Shown piece after piece: positions 32,179 to 46,616 of a DNA stretch of 64,000 nt. Origin of the DNA: Phorcus lineatus (lineage: Eukaryota; Mollusca; Gastropoda; Trochida; Trochidae); the NCBI GenBank assembly GCA_921293015.1, contig OV121081.1:682001-746000 (forward strand). Reading direction: 5' to 3'. Under the pieces are notes generated by a model, which ran no database searches, was not told the DNA's origin, and saw only the letters and a list, made by a program, of their open reading frames with translations. Position numbers and translations under genes: made by a program. The first letter of the stretch is position 1. Every line of letters starts with the position of its first letter.

Positions 32179-35100
32179 CTAAACCGAAGATTTGTTCTTT
32201 TTTCTCTCCTGTAGACCCTTGGTTATTTTCTTCTTCTGGACCTCACTGAAGTTGAAGATTTGGATCATAGCGCGGAGATGGTCGTCTGAGTCCTTCTCCT
32301 TGGTGAGGAAGTGGAAGAAACTGTCTTTCAAGAACTTGAGAGTGCTTTCCGCTTCCGTTTCCGGTGTTTCAGCCACCTCGTACATCTCCTCTCTGCGTAG
32401 ACTCTGCCATTTGGCCAGTTCCGCTTGCGACTCAGACAACTTCCGTTGTAATTCGCGCATGGTCACTTTGGTCTTTCCGGTCTTGGCCAGCATTTCAAGC
32501 TGAAACATAAATAGACGGTGACTGACAGAACTCAAAACTGTTCTCTTAAAACTCATCAACTCCGAATGTAACATGTTATTTTTATTAAGATGAACACTGT
32601 AAGCAGTAGGCCAAAGTTATGGCTATTATCAAAGGCTGATATCCCGTAGTCATTACTCTTGATTATCGCCCAACAAAATTCGCCAATCACCGAACAAATT
32701 AAAGCTTATGGCAAAGGATAAACTTTTCAAGTCAAGTCAAGTTAAAAGAAATAAAATGATCATGTACAGAACCAAAAGCAAATCATATGAATTTTTTTAT
32801 TAAATAATCAAAAGCAAGTGTAAATCATGAAAAACTGTTTTGAGGAGTTGTTTTGTTTTAACTGCTATCATTCGAGCTCTAGCAGTTAATTAATAAAATA
32901 ATGAATTCTTTATGTTTATTTTCATGAAAGTAAAATAATTATAGCTAATATTCTAATAGCGTCAAATTCAGACTATAAGAAATATTTAAGTACTTCAATC
33001 ATGGAATTGAGACATTTTATTCACTTTAAATGTTGCATCTTTAAAGGTTTTATATGATTATACTGTTGGACGACTACCACATTGATTGAACAGATATAAT
33101 AGATACTATAAAAACACTTATAAAAATTATTTTTCATTAAACATTCACAAGTAACATTTGCTGTTACAACATTTGATTGACATTATTTTCCCAATATCCA
33201 ACCGTTTACAATATAGATTTTTTATGAACAATCGGTTCAATATTTTTCAAGCTGTTTGATAAATTACTAAGTTCATTTGTTGTAACATCTGAACGACTTG
33301 TGTGGTTTTCTGCACACTTTCATAATTGCAAATCATAAAACCGATAAGAACATTTCTGGATATAATTGATGGTAACATCTTCCTAACTAAACACAAAGTC
33401 TTCTTCTATAAAGGGGAAGACTTGTAGCAATGAAGATAACTGTCCCTAAATTGAATAAACCAGTTTCTAAATGCATATCTTCAATCCTTTTTGTACTATC
33501 AGAAAATTTACATTGTGCTGAATGGTTAGTTTTAGAATAAGGTCATCTTAAGACTTGCTTATATGACAAACAAGAATTATTTTGCGTTAATAGAAAAATA
33601 TGCTACCTTAATTAAGAGGATAATCTAACCTATAACCACTGCCCTTTTCGTTTACGGACCAGTTTATTTATATAATGATAACTTAAATTCATGACCAATA
33701 AAATTCGAAATTTAACAGTACAATAAGCAATAACAAATGCAATTAGAATTTATTGCATTTTGGCAACAAGAGAGTATGAAAAATAACAACATCATTCTAC
33801 TTAATCAACCCGAAATAACCCCTCAAAATGATGGTTTTCATCATTTTCTTAAAGGATATGGGTCTTCACATTGAACAAATGTCATGATAAAACTTGCATA
33901 ATTCATCAGAGCTAATGTATTGCACATGTCAATGCATCATATCTGATGAGTGTTGCATCATAAAGGGTTCCACGGCACATCACTTACGTTAAGGTTAATC
34001 GCGTATAGTCCAAACACTACAGCTCTGAGATAAAGTACATTATCAGTTTAAAGTCATTCATCTAAAGCTTGGAATGCTTTTCAATTCAATTTTTCTGAAA
34101 GTTGTGCATGGCCGACTGGAATACGATATCGCAGCCCAGTATTTCACTTACAAATAGAATATAAAATTTAATCATTAGTTAATGATACTTTTTGTGTTTA
34201 TGTGAATTTTTAAACGAATTATTTTCCTTCAGACCCTCGTACATGTAACTGGGATTTCAAAAGGCTTCAACTTTCTAAAGGCCATTAGACAGCTAGTTTG
34301 TTCAGGGCACATTCACGATTAGGTTAGTGTAAGTATAAACCTACCTCGTCCTCCCTCTCGAAGATGGCGGACCGCTTCCCTTTCTCATACATCTCCAGAT
34401 ACATGTTCTTGTGGTGGACCTCTCGTTCAGCCGACTTCTCCTGGGGAACGGATACAGTATTAAATCACATGGTACTGATACTCTCCCCCAGTGTCTCAAC
34501 GGTTACTTGGCTTCTCACAGTGAGCTTTGCCCTGACGTTTGGTAACAGAATAAGTCTTGCATCATTGATGTAATATGTATACGTTTTATATGAAATAGAG
34601 CCCCTGAGTCGCAGGTGTACATCAACAACCTTAATAGCAAAACACTTTTCAGTTTTATATTTAAACAGTTCATATCATGACCTAATATTTATAATAATTT
34701 ATCTCTTTTAACTTTGACATGATAAAACTGCATGGTAACAAATGGAGTAAAGAAGTTTTCAAAAATATTCAAACACTATTTTTTATGTCACTGATTAATG
34801 AAAATGACAGACGATCGATAGCTATGATTAGTCAATACTCCCCGTATAGCAGCTTCCCTTACACATCGATTTAAACATATCGTTTAATATTGCAACCTGT
34901 TGTATTGAATCCTTTCCGAAAAATTACACAATCGATAAAATAGTATTATTAGATGGATGTTATTGCTAGAATGGTTTTAAAATTTTTTTAAAGATGGTAT
35001 TGTTGTATTTTAGATGTATAACACTTCGTATCACAGGAGACAAGGCTGAGATACAACCCAACATTGCCCCAAACCTTTCAGTCACGTCTTTAGTTTTTGT

Positions 35101-37659
35101 CATGTTTCTCTATAACCTTGAACTATGTGCCATATGCTCAATAATCGTTATATTTCCCAATCAATCTTATAATTGAAAATAACAATTGATAAAAAAACAA
35201 ATCTTCTATCATTTGATACTACATCCGGTGCCATCCAATGGCCCGCAGATTATCTTAATCCACACACTACAAAAAAATCAACACACTCATGGAAAAACCA
35301 ACACTGACAACACTATAAGATAAGATGATCGGCACGAACGATTTGTCAGAAATGACGTTTCTTGTTTAATCTACTTAATATTGGCATGAAATTACAATGA
35401 CCGCTTGTGTACAATGACCGCTTATTTTATGCTATATTTGAGATCTGCTTTTACTGTAGAATATATATAAATATCAAGTGATTTGATAAGAGCACATTCA
35501 CTTTCTTTATTGCATTCACAGGTGACTCGTTTCTTGTCAGTGATATCGTCGACAGAATATCGATTCATACATAAATACCTCGTATCGGGTGTTTCACCCT
35601 CATTGGTGTCAAAGCATTGATTAAGCTGTAAAAATTATCTCATTAAATTTGCCAGTTAGAAAAGGAAGTCGTAATCTTTCAAGCGTCCTTGTCGGCAATT
35701 TGTTTATGAAAGAATCGAACCTCAGATTAAATAAATCATTGGTAACAACGTTTTATATAATCTGTTCTGATTATACATATTTGTGTTCAACAGCATGAAA
35801 AAACACGTCGTGTTTATGAAGCTTAATATCATATTTGAAACAGTCCAACCGTGAATATAGAAAAACGACTCTTCAGAAGAAATGGGATTATTGGAAATAA
35901 ATAAATACTTTGAACAAATTTAAGGTTTTCAAGCTATGAATGTAAAATGACTTTGTCGCCGAGCTCATGAGGGGGAAAACCGCCTTCACTTATCCTTAAT
36001 CAACCCAAATACAACAAGTCGGTGATGCGGGTATATTTATTGGAATGTGTGTTCATTCGAAAAGAGTAGGATTGTTTTTGCGTCATAACCTGCTGATGTT
36101 GTCGGTGCCCCCTTTCTTATTCAATATCTTAAAGAACCGGGTTTTAAACTCAGGTTGATAGTAATTCCGATATGGGTCGCTCAAGATATTATCCCAACGG
36201 TGAGACGTCTTGTGGATTGGATAATCGCATCGGTAGGTTCTTCTCCCACTTATCATTAGCACACTTTCTTTGTTGATACTTATCATTTCCTCTCTGTTAA
36301 AGTCACCTTTGAAAGATGCATAGAATGTGTATACCAATTATGTTGATTTCTGTTCAACATCTAATATGTTTTGTATAATCACTGACTTTATAACTTTTCT
36401 TTATCACCAAAAAGGCATTAATTTTGTGTCTCCATTGAACAGTTTCAGCGGGTAGAAGGGGTTCGTCGACAAGTAACATATATAATTTGACAAAACTTGT
36501 TCAAAGGTCATGTAGATCAAGTTGCTTACAAAATAGCAAACCAATAAAGTGATAAAACTAAGACGCAGGAAAATAATTCCAAACCGTCTAAAAGAAAAGA
36601 ACTTACCCGGAGTTCTCTCAAAGTTGCTTCAAGAACGTTAACCGCCTTGACCGATTCTTCATAGGACAAGGTCAATTCCTCGTACTTGGCCGTCATGGCC
36701 TCCAGGCTGTCCTTGACCTCTCTGACCTCTGCGTTCTTTGTGTCGAGGATCTGCTGAGCTTCCTGACCGATACTGGCCTTCAGACTGGCGATCTCCTGAC
36801 TCCTGTACTCAAGCTCCTTCTCAAGATCCTTCACCTGCACAGAGTCAGTGTTCGGAGGTCAAAGATTATGGGTTATAGTTCATATGACATGGGTCTTATG
36901 TAATAGAATTTAGGTTATAGGTCATATGACATGGGTTTGTTAGTAATATAAAATTGGTGATAGGTCACATGACGTTGGTTGTAGATCTTAGAATACTGGT
37001 CCCAGAACTCGAGGTTTACAGCTTATTAAACATCAAGGTTCTAGGATGTAGCACTTTGTTTAGGTTATATTTGTTGTACATTATTTCCTAAAATTTAAGT
37101 GAATAAAGTGTCATAGTACACTTCATTTGACAGTTAGCGGAAGATGTTTCTTGAAGCACGTAGCCTGGTACAGTACCTGTTTCTTCAGGTCCCGGATTGC
37201 CTGGCCCTTCCTCTGTGTGGGTGTCAGATACTCCTCCACATCCCCGGCGCTGTTCTGGTGGTTCAGGTGACTCTTCTCAATCCGCATCCTGCTCGTGAGA
37301 GTGTCCTTGGTCGGCGCGTGCGCACCCACGTTGTTACACTCCATGCATTCAGGCTTACTGTGCTTACCTCCCTTACAACCTTTTGTTTTATCATTGTCAT
37401 TTGAAATGCATTGGTCGACGGGAGTTTTGTCACATGAATTTGTCTCTTTGATTTTCTTAGTCTTTACTGGTAGCTTTGAGACGTTCTTCTTGGGCTTTGA
37501 ATCTTGCACTTCCGGTTCGGCTCCTTCCGGTAACTCCAAACTCTGCGAGTCAGTTTCTAGACTGTCGGTGAAACTTGATATTGACATTTGGTCGCTGTTT
37601 GTAAGATTTGTACCTTCTTCTCCTGGTTTTGGGACCTCAGTATTGGTATGGTTTTCCAT
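32179..37659 (-). CDS. Coiled-coil protein with C-terminal GRIP-like module (375 aa)
   Basis: CDS exons on the minus strand: 37659-37177, 36834-36607, 34440-34345 and 32499-32179, all phase 0, joining into 376 codons. Residues 1-130 are low-complexity, Ser/Thr/Lys-rich and probably disordered. About 145-315 are heptad-rich coiled coil (KDLEKELEYRSQEIASLKAS, LEATLRELR, RELQRKLSESQAELAKWQSL). Residues about 320-365 (STLKFLKDSFFHFLTKE ... LRAMIQIFNFSEVQKKKI) resemble the GRIP domain that docks golgins on the trans-Golgi through Arl1: an (F/Y)LK-x-x-x-x-x-F(L/I) helix and a final FS-x-x-x-K-K-x-I helix. The key Tyr of GRIP is Phe here (F326). Known GRIP golgins are usually much longer, so this is either a compact golgin or a more distant coiled-coil protein. 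A tethering role at Golgi membranes is inference. Confidence 0.75.
36083..36337 (-). other. Intronic open frame of 84 codons, unassigned
   Basis: It lies in intron 2 of the GRIP-like gene on the same strand and ends at TAA/TGA near 36083. Composition is protein-like and basic/aromatic, with SHRWDNILSDPYRNYYQPEF as the most structured part. It has no good in-frame ATG at the 5' end. The nearby AG acceptors do not give the phase 0 needed to join exon 2, so it is not an obvious alternative last exon. It could be an exon of a nested gene or chance. Confidence 0.3.
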
Positions 37660-40600
37660 TTTCGCATATTATACAGGTGTATATATACAGGTATATAGTC
37701 GTATATCGGGAGGTTTGTGTCAGGTAATGTGTATCCCCTTTCTTGTGTTAAGTTCTTGGTGCCTGGAGTGGTAGAAAACAGTGATGAACTTATTGCTTAC
37801 ATGAAAGTATCGTGCACAGTAAGCTATCAATTTAACATTGCAGAATTTCAGCGCCGAAAAGAAACTGTGACGAATGAAGATAGACCATCTCCTAAGTGGA
37901 AAATATTGATAGTTTGTGAAGTACGACTGTATAACGTATAAAATTAAGTTGTAACATCGACTCGACGTACAAACGCAAAAGCAGGTTGTTTTGGGAAAAC
38001 TTCTTAATTGTGAAGAAACTTTACTTTTTTAAATGATTACTTCACGGAAAGTCCTGTAGTCTGATCCAGAGACCGTTAACTACAGCAGGCGAGGTACCTG
38101 GATATGAGAGCGTGAAAAACATTTTCAAAGTGATTCTAACACATTTTAAAAAGGTATAAAGTATCGATTAATATGGACATTAAATATTTATAAAAAATAT
38201 CTTTATATATGATATAAACAGAAGACTGAAGACCAGAACTAAACCCTGGAAACAACGGAGTGCTTACGGTTCTGCAAAATCAGTTATCACAGTGAATTTA
38301 ATTATCACTAACTAAAAGACTAAATATTAAATGGGCCATGTACGCCTTGAGTTGCTCGTTATATATTCAATAAGGAAGTGTTGCTCGGTGATATCTTCAA
38401 ATAAACATGTTATGTTGATAGGTCTTGATGAAGAGTCACATATTTACTGTGATCGCCATGCACGCCATAGTATGATAATTAATCACCGTGTTTCATCTTG
38501 TTTGTCCTCCAGGTGATGGCTATCTATCATATTATTATAAATACTTACAGCTGAATGTAACTCGACGTGCGTCAGTATGGGACAGCTGGTAGACGTGGGT
38601 CGATTGTCAATGGTTACACTTATTGAATTGGATTTTATTGTGATTATCATTAATGTCGACAACAAGTCATAGAGATTTTGAACCATATCAACCATATCCG
38701 GTATATTTCCATGCCTGAATGGTTTATAATTAAATAGAAAGTGAAAACCACAATGCATGAACATGAATTTTACACTGATGTTGTATATTGAACATGTTTT
38801 TAACATCTAATTTGTTATGTTGATGGTCCATCTTTTGGAAATTTTCATGATTCGTTTTGTTTGCATTTGTAGTATATTAATCAAAATATATATTTTAAAT
38901 TGGTAATGGCGAACACATCTGATGGCTGTAGATATAACTTCTAGCTTAGAACGGCAGGTGGAAACTAGCATTGATCTTAGCTTTGAATATGCATATAGCC
39001 TGCAAAATATGTTGTAAGAATATAAAAACATTTTTTTGTATCGAGAAGTGACTGTTTGTTGTTGACATGTTGTATATCAGAAAGTATTCGTAAAGAACGA
39101 AAAGTGAAAAGGTTTATATTTGGCTTAAAGAAAAAGAATCATTACTGACTTGGACCCTGTAGAAAGCCATACATAGTTTATTGTTCCGTTAAAAGCTTTG
39201 AATAAGGCTTTAAGCATTATATGCAAGATCTGTCACACTAGTTCATCGATAAAATCACCTGTTTCATTCAATGGTGAATTGTGCAGTTAGTGCATCTTCA
39301 AATAGGTCATGTAAACGCAGCTTAGATAGGGTTGGCCCCTTAAAGAGTTTTGAGGAAAAGCAAAAAGTAGAAGAACACTTCAGAACAATTTCAGGTTGTG
39401 CAATGTTAGATATAATAGTCCGGCTTAAATTTTCAAAATATAGTCCAATATGTTTTAATTCATCATATACCTATTTGAACTGTGAGCTAATTTTGTTGAT
39501 CAACATATCCGTTATAGTACTTTCCCCTTACCGCTCAACATAGCAACATCACCTATACATGGTAACACATGACCCGAGTAAAAGTTTCGTGTATTAAAAT
39601 CAATACAACGAGGTCTCAGGAGTAAACTTCACAAAAGTATGTAACATGCGTTGGCCACACACAACATGACGATCAATGTGTTTGGCAATTTATAGAGTTT
39701 TCTCTCTTAAACAGTGTGTCTCATTTGGTGTTTATTGTTTATATAAAAATCATGCATATCTTCGATATTATTTTGAAAAATATTTATACATCGTTAAAAA
39801 TAAAGGTCCATTTCAAATATTAAAATATGTGGATCATGATTTTATTTTTTATCGATTTTGAACTGATCCGTCGATTGGTTTCATAATAAAGAGCCTGTTA
39901 AATAGTATTACTGTAAATAAAAAACACAATGTGGACGCGATGTCCAAATGACATCACTCTAACGGCAGTAAACAAGTGACTTATGGTTTATACCCTTGGC
40001 GACTGTGGGAAGCAATTAGAATCCATACAACTCGTTTCTCATATATCCAGATTCTTTAACATTGCTAGAGGTATATATCAACTACATCCACTGCACAAAG
40101 GAGAAAGAACAGCCCTTATCAGTCATAAGACAAATGATTCTTTAAACAAGATACCTCGTAAGGGTATAAAATTTGAGATCCTTTCAGCTTTCTATATGCT
40201 TCACTGAATCTAGAAATATACTGAATCCAATGTCTTCAGTCTAAAAATTTGCAGCTGGTTTATTTTAAAAATCAAGCGGAATGGACCCCGGCTCCACTGG
40301 TGGCGGTTAAGTCGACAACGATTGAACGCCATCTATAGGAACTAAAGCAATCACAACATCCTAACTGCCAACGAGAAATCAACGTGTATAAAATGTGTCA
40401 TTGGAATGGAGGAGATGAATTAGATAAATTTCCTGAATTATCGTTCTTTGCTGAATGAAGCATGATTATTTTCAATGTCAATCATTTCAATGTACATACT
40501 ATGATATACATATAGTCGACGATTAATGTTTTTGATAGAAAGTTCATATCTTCTTTGACCTCGTTCCAGTCAACTTGTTCTTGTAATTTCAAAAACATTA

Positions 40601-42689
40601 TTTAATGATTTCTTGAAGAGTACATTTTCACACCGTCAATGAAATATGAGTATCTTACCTCAATTTGTACACCATGTAGGTATGTACATTGTACGTAACA
40701 TTTTGTGATCGTCAACACATATGCCTCAAATGCAAGTATCCTGTTTACCACGGAGACCAAACTGTGTATACACCGGTAGATAGTGTCCACGTGTTCCTAT
40801 TGATATAAACTGCCTGTCGCACAAAGTGTCAGCGATTGCTGTTTCTGAACCGATTTGCTGGCCTGTCGAGACAACCTGTTGCCTATACCCCCGATCAATG
40901 ATCACTTACCCAATTCTAATATACTATCGATGTACGACATATAGAACTATCTAATGCTCAACTCTATCTGTCATAAAAACAGATTGAACCTCTTATGTTG
41001 GCATATTTTAGATACAAGGATATGTATCGAAACATTCCACTCAATGACTAAAGAAGCTTAACATCAACTCAGTTTCACCAGATACCACTATGGACATGTT
41101 TTTGTGAGTCAGAGACGATATCACCGGACTCCTTATAGGCCCTCTCAAACACCGCGACTCGTCTCACATGTTGAACCTCTGTCTGACGCCTTCATCAATC
41201 GTACCTGCAGCTCATTGGTGATTTAATTTGTTCGTCATCGTCCTCCGCTTTGCAGTGTGTTTGACAAATATACGACAGCATCAATATATACACTTCGTCC
41301 TGCCACATGGCGCTGTGAATTAACGTGGCCTTGTAACCATTTTTATTATTTTAGTCAATCCATGAAAGAAAATATGACAATACCAAAGCTTGCCTGATTT
41401 CTTCCTTTGTTCTGCTTTCCTTTGATTTCTTCAGTTTAGTTTCTGCTTACTTCTGAGAAATACATTATCAGCGCAGCTAAGTAATTCCATTGACCTCTCC
41501 TGATTAACCTTGTATGTGTGTGTTATATCAGTTCAAGTCAAGTCACTGATCAGAATTAGTCTTTCCTGTTGCTGATTGATGTCATTATCATGTTGGCATG
41601 TACAACACATGTCACGGTCAATCATTTTCAACTCAAGGAGAATCAAATGTAAGTAACCATTCCATTTCCTAAGGGTATCCCTTTTAATACATGGCCATCT
41701 AATAATGTTTTATGAACAACCATTACTCGTTTACTTATCAGTTATATACCGTCAATTTTCAAAAAGAATTTTATTACCACCACTGATGGACCTTTAATTT
41801 TCAAAAATAAATTCACTGTCCAATCGTAAAAAAATTAATAAAGTATTATTTTGCCCTAACCTTATTTCTAATTTGTTATCAGGAATAATTCAGTACACTT
41901 TATCAGAAACATCCCCTTCGCCTATTCAATGTTAAACATATATTTGATACCCAGTTGATCCTTTCATCATGATTAATTCTGTAGCTCAGCCAGCATGCAC
42001 GATAGTTCTAGCTGAACGAGCAAGTTAGTGTTAACATTAATCACGCAGATTGCCCTCAGTAGTCACCGTTGTAGCGATTATGTAAATGATGAATTAAGGC
42101 TGCCGTAAAAAGAATTTGCATATGAAATAAAATGTCAAAATGTTACAGAATAAAATAAGAAAAGAATATTTCGACGATTCAAAAATAAACATTATCGATT
42201 TATACTCGTTGACACATTTCTAATTAGTACATAGACATCCCGCTGAGAACAATCCTGCAAATATATATGTAAACAATAACTGATACACGGGTAACTAGCT
42301 AGTGTTTATGCCAAACTCTACACAAAGCCCTCTGAACATATGTGGGCGATGTGTTGTCAAATACTTCATTTATTCAAATTGAAGAGTTTATATAGCTACT
42401 TCATTGATCTGATGAGTCAATCTTAAATCGTCATCACAGTCTTAGAAGTCAGGTTTTTAAAATATTGGATAATCTGAACAGTCTGTTGCAGTGCACTCTT
42501 TCCCCTTAGTAGTAACCATATATCTTCCAACTGTAACATCTTAATTTATACATACAAGTCATTTCTGGACTAGTTTAATGGGGACGCCTGATAAATGCAA
42601 TTACAGATTTTTTTCAAATCTATTTTATTCATTTCATTTCCACAGGTGTACAGTGCAATAATACAAGTCATCACTTTACAGAACATGAT
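37660..42689. other. Gene-poor intergenic region
   Basis: Only short AT-driven frames are present. The segment just above 37660 carries a CTGTATATATACACC stretch that could be the TATA region of the GRIP-like gene. No transposon ends are recognised. Nothing else can be supported. Confidence 0.4.
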
Positions 42690-42923
42690 GAAGCAATGGT
42701 CACCAATGTAATACAGTGATTAGAAGCATTGGTCACCAATGTAATACAGTGATTAGAAGCATTGGTCACCAATGTAATACAGTGATTAGAAGCATTGGTC
42801 ACCAATGTAACACAGTGATTAGAAGCATTGGTCACCAATGTAATACCGTGATTAGAAGCATTGGTCACCAATGTAATACAGTGAATAGAAGCATTTGGTC
42901 ACCAATGTAATACAGTGATTAGA
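42690..42923. repeat. 33-bp minisatellite, about 7 copies
   Basis: The unit contains CATTGGTCACCAATG, a 15-bp perfect palindrome around a central base, then TAATACAGTGATTAGAAG. Because 33 is a multiple of 3, frames stay open on both strands and give 11-residue repeats (SIGHQCNTVIR on plus, VTNASNHCITL on minus). These are probably by-products of the repeat. Confidence 0.95.
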
Positions 42924-45900
42924 GCTTTCCATTTGACATGGAAATATGTCAGGGTATTGCTTTTGGGTGCTATATTTTTTTCTTAATTGAAAACTTCCTA
43001 ATGAATGCTTACAAAATAGTCAATGGATAATTAGTTTTTATTGAATACTTGAGATATGTATATGTATATATATTGTTAGTTAAAAGAATGATATGTGAAA
43101 TCATGCAATCAAAGTTAGTTGTGCACTCAACGAAGTTATTAGAAAACTTAATCTTCGCAGAGCTTCAGTCAGTTCCATATGCTAAGACAAAAGAAATGTA
43201 TTCCACTGTAAATCTTGAACATGAGTCTTCTTGACAGAACACGTTCACTTACCATGGCGACTGAATGATGGCATCGGCCGCGGTCACAATAATATTTTCA
43301 TTGCAAGGAGCTTTTTAATTGGCCATTTGTTGCAATGTTTTTACCGCCAGGGAATTCTCGAATTGAAACAGATGTTAGCGTAGGAGAATGTGACTTGAGC
43401 TACCTTGGACTGAAGAAATGTATTGTGTTGACAAATGGTAAATATTTACGGCTCAGCACCATTGCCAACCACCAAGGCTTTGTCTCTAATGTTTTCCTTC
43501 CATTAGGTTAGCACCTAACATCTTGAAAAGACTCACCACATTATATTAGGGCTAGGGAACTAATGGAATCTCAAAGCAAGGAATGCACATATCATTATTG
43601 CAAGACAATCTCTTTGATAATGAGTAAACTTATAGAGTAGTTTTCCCTTTTACAATGAGCTATTTTAGGTAGGCCCAAAATATCTAGGGAAATAGGGTCA
43701 TTTAAGTGAAGTCAAAGCGAAACCTTACCGACTGACTTCTTCGACATCCGCACTGACGCTATATTAGCTCTTAAGTTACTTGTGAAAACGGAAGCCGGTA
43801 GGTTACACTTGGCAACTGCTGAGGGAACGGGCGGACTTCAACTCTTCGGGACGATTGATGTCGGATTGGTGACGTTAATATTTCTCTGTACCTTTTTGGA
43901 CTATGTAATTACCTCTTTTAAAGACTTTCAGTTTAACCTTACTATCCCCATCCCTTAATTTTGATTATCTGTGCTATCACTATGTAGTATTCTTATTTAT
44001 TTATTCCTTTAAATGGGTGCACTCCTGGTAGTATCTAAAGTATCGTGTACTTGTATATTCATCCCTATTTATTTCCTTTCGTCCACCCATCCCGCAAATC
44101 TCTTTTTCTGTCACGCCAGTGTTTATCTGTACCGATTGAGTTAATTTAAGACGGGAACTAGCCTTGTACAGTTGCTTCAAGGTATGAATTGGCATTACGC
44201 TAGAGTGTATGTCGATGTTGTTTATTCACGGGTAGTTAACTGCTGTGATTTGCTGTTGTCGCTTGTTGATCTATTTGCGGTTATAAGTTACCGCACCCTT
44301 TAATCGTCTTGTTTCAGTATGCAAATAAACCATTTTAGTCACTCACTACTTCTCTCTTAATCGTTTTGGCTTCATTATCATATTGTTTTATCATTCAGCC
44401 AGGCAGAGAGGTCTCATTTACTTTGAAATTTCGTTACACGGTGACACGTGGTCCTCCGCCCTAAATGATCAATCGAATTGTGAAAAGGAGGTACATCACC
44501 TCCCATGTTCACAGGAATAAAATATGAGTTTTTTCACTTTGAAAAGTTTCCGGCATTTTTGTTGAAACTCATATGAGTATTTTCTAAATTCAAGTCAACT
44601 CTGACAAGCTTCACATTTACGTGTCCCTCATAACTAAGCATAAGTAACCTAACTAAAAACTTTGACATGTGTTTCTACTATTTATATCTTTATCAGTACG
44701 TTGTTTGCATGGTATATTCAAATGGGAACATAAGAAACCTTCGGTTAGTGCCTTTGAAACCAAACGTTTTGACGTTATCTCATGATCAACAATGTATATT
44801 CCCTTGTATACGCTACGTTTAGTTAACATCGATATGTTTATATAAGTCAAATACCATCAAGGTCTTTCCATAGCATCTGATGTTTACTCTGTTGAATAAA
44901 GCTGTAAATCGAGTATCGACAAAACAAACCAAGAATAAAACTAATTATACTGCGGATGTTGAAATTAAAAACCATGGTTTCATTTTACAAAACCCAATCA
45001 TTAGGAGTTTTTTTGTTTCAATACACATCCACAGAATAAACACCAACAGTGGATGTAGAAGTATTATAAACATGTGAAGAAAATACAGAAAGAAATTGAC
45101 AAACGTTTGGTTATAAAATCAAAATAAACTCATTTGTTACAAAAATTATATGCAATTATCCAAGATAATTATCATTCATGTCATCTGGCTTTCACTGCAA
45201 ATGACACAGATTTAATCAATATCTAAATATATAGATATATCTATTTACGATAATTAATTTATCAAGTCATAAAATCAAAGCATGTAATGAATACGCGTGT
45301 AGAGAAATGTACATATTGATCAATCCCAATGTAGGATATTTCATTTATATAATTATATCTTATTATGTACGATACTTACATGCGGAATCATTGAAATAGA
45401 CGACAGATGAGAAAAGAACATCACACAAGTCACATGCCATGCGAGAGCTCGCGTCAATATGTTCATCACCGTGTGTATAAAATCGATTTGATGTCGAGAC
45501 CACATGTTGCATGTAGATTGCAAACTGTGGACATAACTCACCGTGTTGCAATGTTCATCGTGTCAATACCGTGTTCTATACAGAGGAGCCAAGATTTATA
45601 TGTCACAGAGCGTATGATGTAGACTTGAAATTGAAAATAGATTTTAAATAATTTTTACAATTTCAGCTTCATATTTAAGCTTTGTGAAGATTTCCGTTAT
45701 TCATTATCGGAATTATTTGATATGAAGCAACTAAGTATACATATGTTGCACTAGAAATCCCTTATTCTCAATAGATTACGTTTTTTAGGGAGCACGGAGT
45801 TGATAATGTAACACACATCAATACAACATTATTATTGTAACAAACACTCAATATTGAGCTTCGTACTTCTTATTGACGAACGACTTAATTGCTTCTTCGC

Positions 45901-46614
45901 AAAAGTTGTGACGTAGAGCACATGAAATTGTCTAAGTTGTTTTGTGTGAAATTAGCTTATGCTGTCTGTAAATGTATATGTAAACATGAAGGCTCGTTGC
46001 GAAGAGTACCTGAAGGGCACTAAACGTTACAACATCGAGCATTCCTTGGTACAAGAGACTGACAAAAAACTGTACATTGGAGTAAGAAAATGTCTCAGGT
46101 GCTTCTGTATCTAGCACCATTATCGGGTATATTGATAAGTGTAGATTAATATTTCTTGGAATTGAAGACTATTAACAACGGTTGTAAATCATCAACGATA
46201 ACGTTGTTCGTGTGCATTCGAGTCCCTCATATGCATTTGTGCACCAACTGTGCACAGCATGAAAGTATGATCTGCTCAAATATATAGAATATTATGCATA
46301 AACCTGTATCTATCCTTTAAATTCTATCTTCTCCTTTGAAAAAAAAACTCATTGGAAACTGAGACTCTCCATAAGATAAGATATCTCAAGATACACGTGC
46401 ACCCTATAGCATCCCACACTAGGTATGCATGGGCTCTGCAATCTGTTAGATCTATGCCTCACCGAAATTTCGTCATTAGTGTCATTAGAGGAAACAGAGA
46501 TTCATTCGTTTGTAATTTTTCATTGAATGTTGATTTAATTAACTCGATTATACGATGTAGCATCTTTATGAATCGTCAAACACATTATGTGTTAAAATTC
46601 TGTCTGTAGTTCGT
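42924..46614. other. Intergenic, two weak exon-like minus-strand frames
   Basis: Minus-strand 45466-45380 encodes a 29-residue hydrophobic start (MNILTRALAWHVTCVMFF...) that ends exactly at a GTAAGT donor. Minus-strand 46120-46010 encodes a protein-like stretch (APETFSYSNVQFFVSLLYQG) that ends at CAG|GTACTC. Neither is recognised or linked to further exons. The rest is AT-rich noncoding sequence. Confidence 0.3.
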
Positions 46615-46616
46615 TT

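Noticed and set aside
37144-37774. Plus-strand frames of 86 and 159 codons
   Set aside because: They are antisense to exon 1 of the GRIP-like gene, which is supported by phase-consistent splicing.
42671-42910. 11-residue repeat proteins on both strands as real products
   Set aside because: They are a consequence of the 33-bp period; no start context or gene structure supports them.
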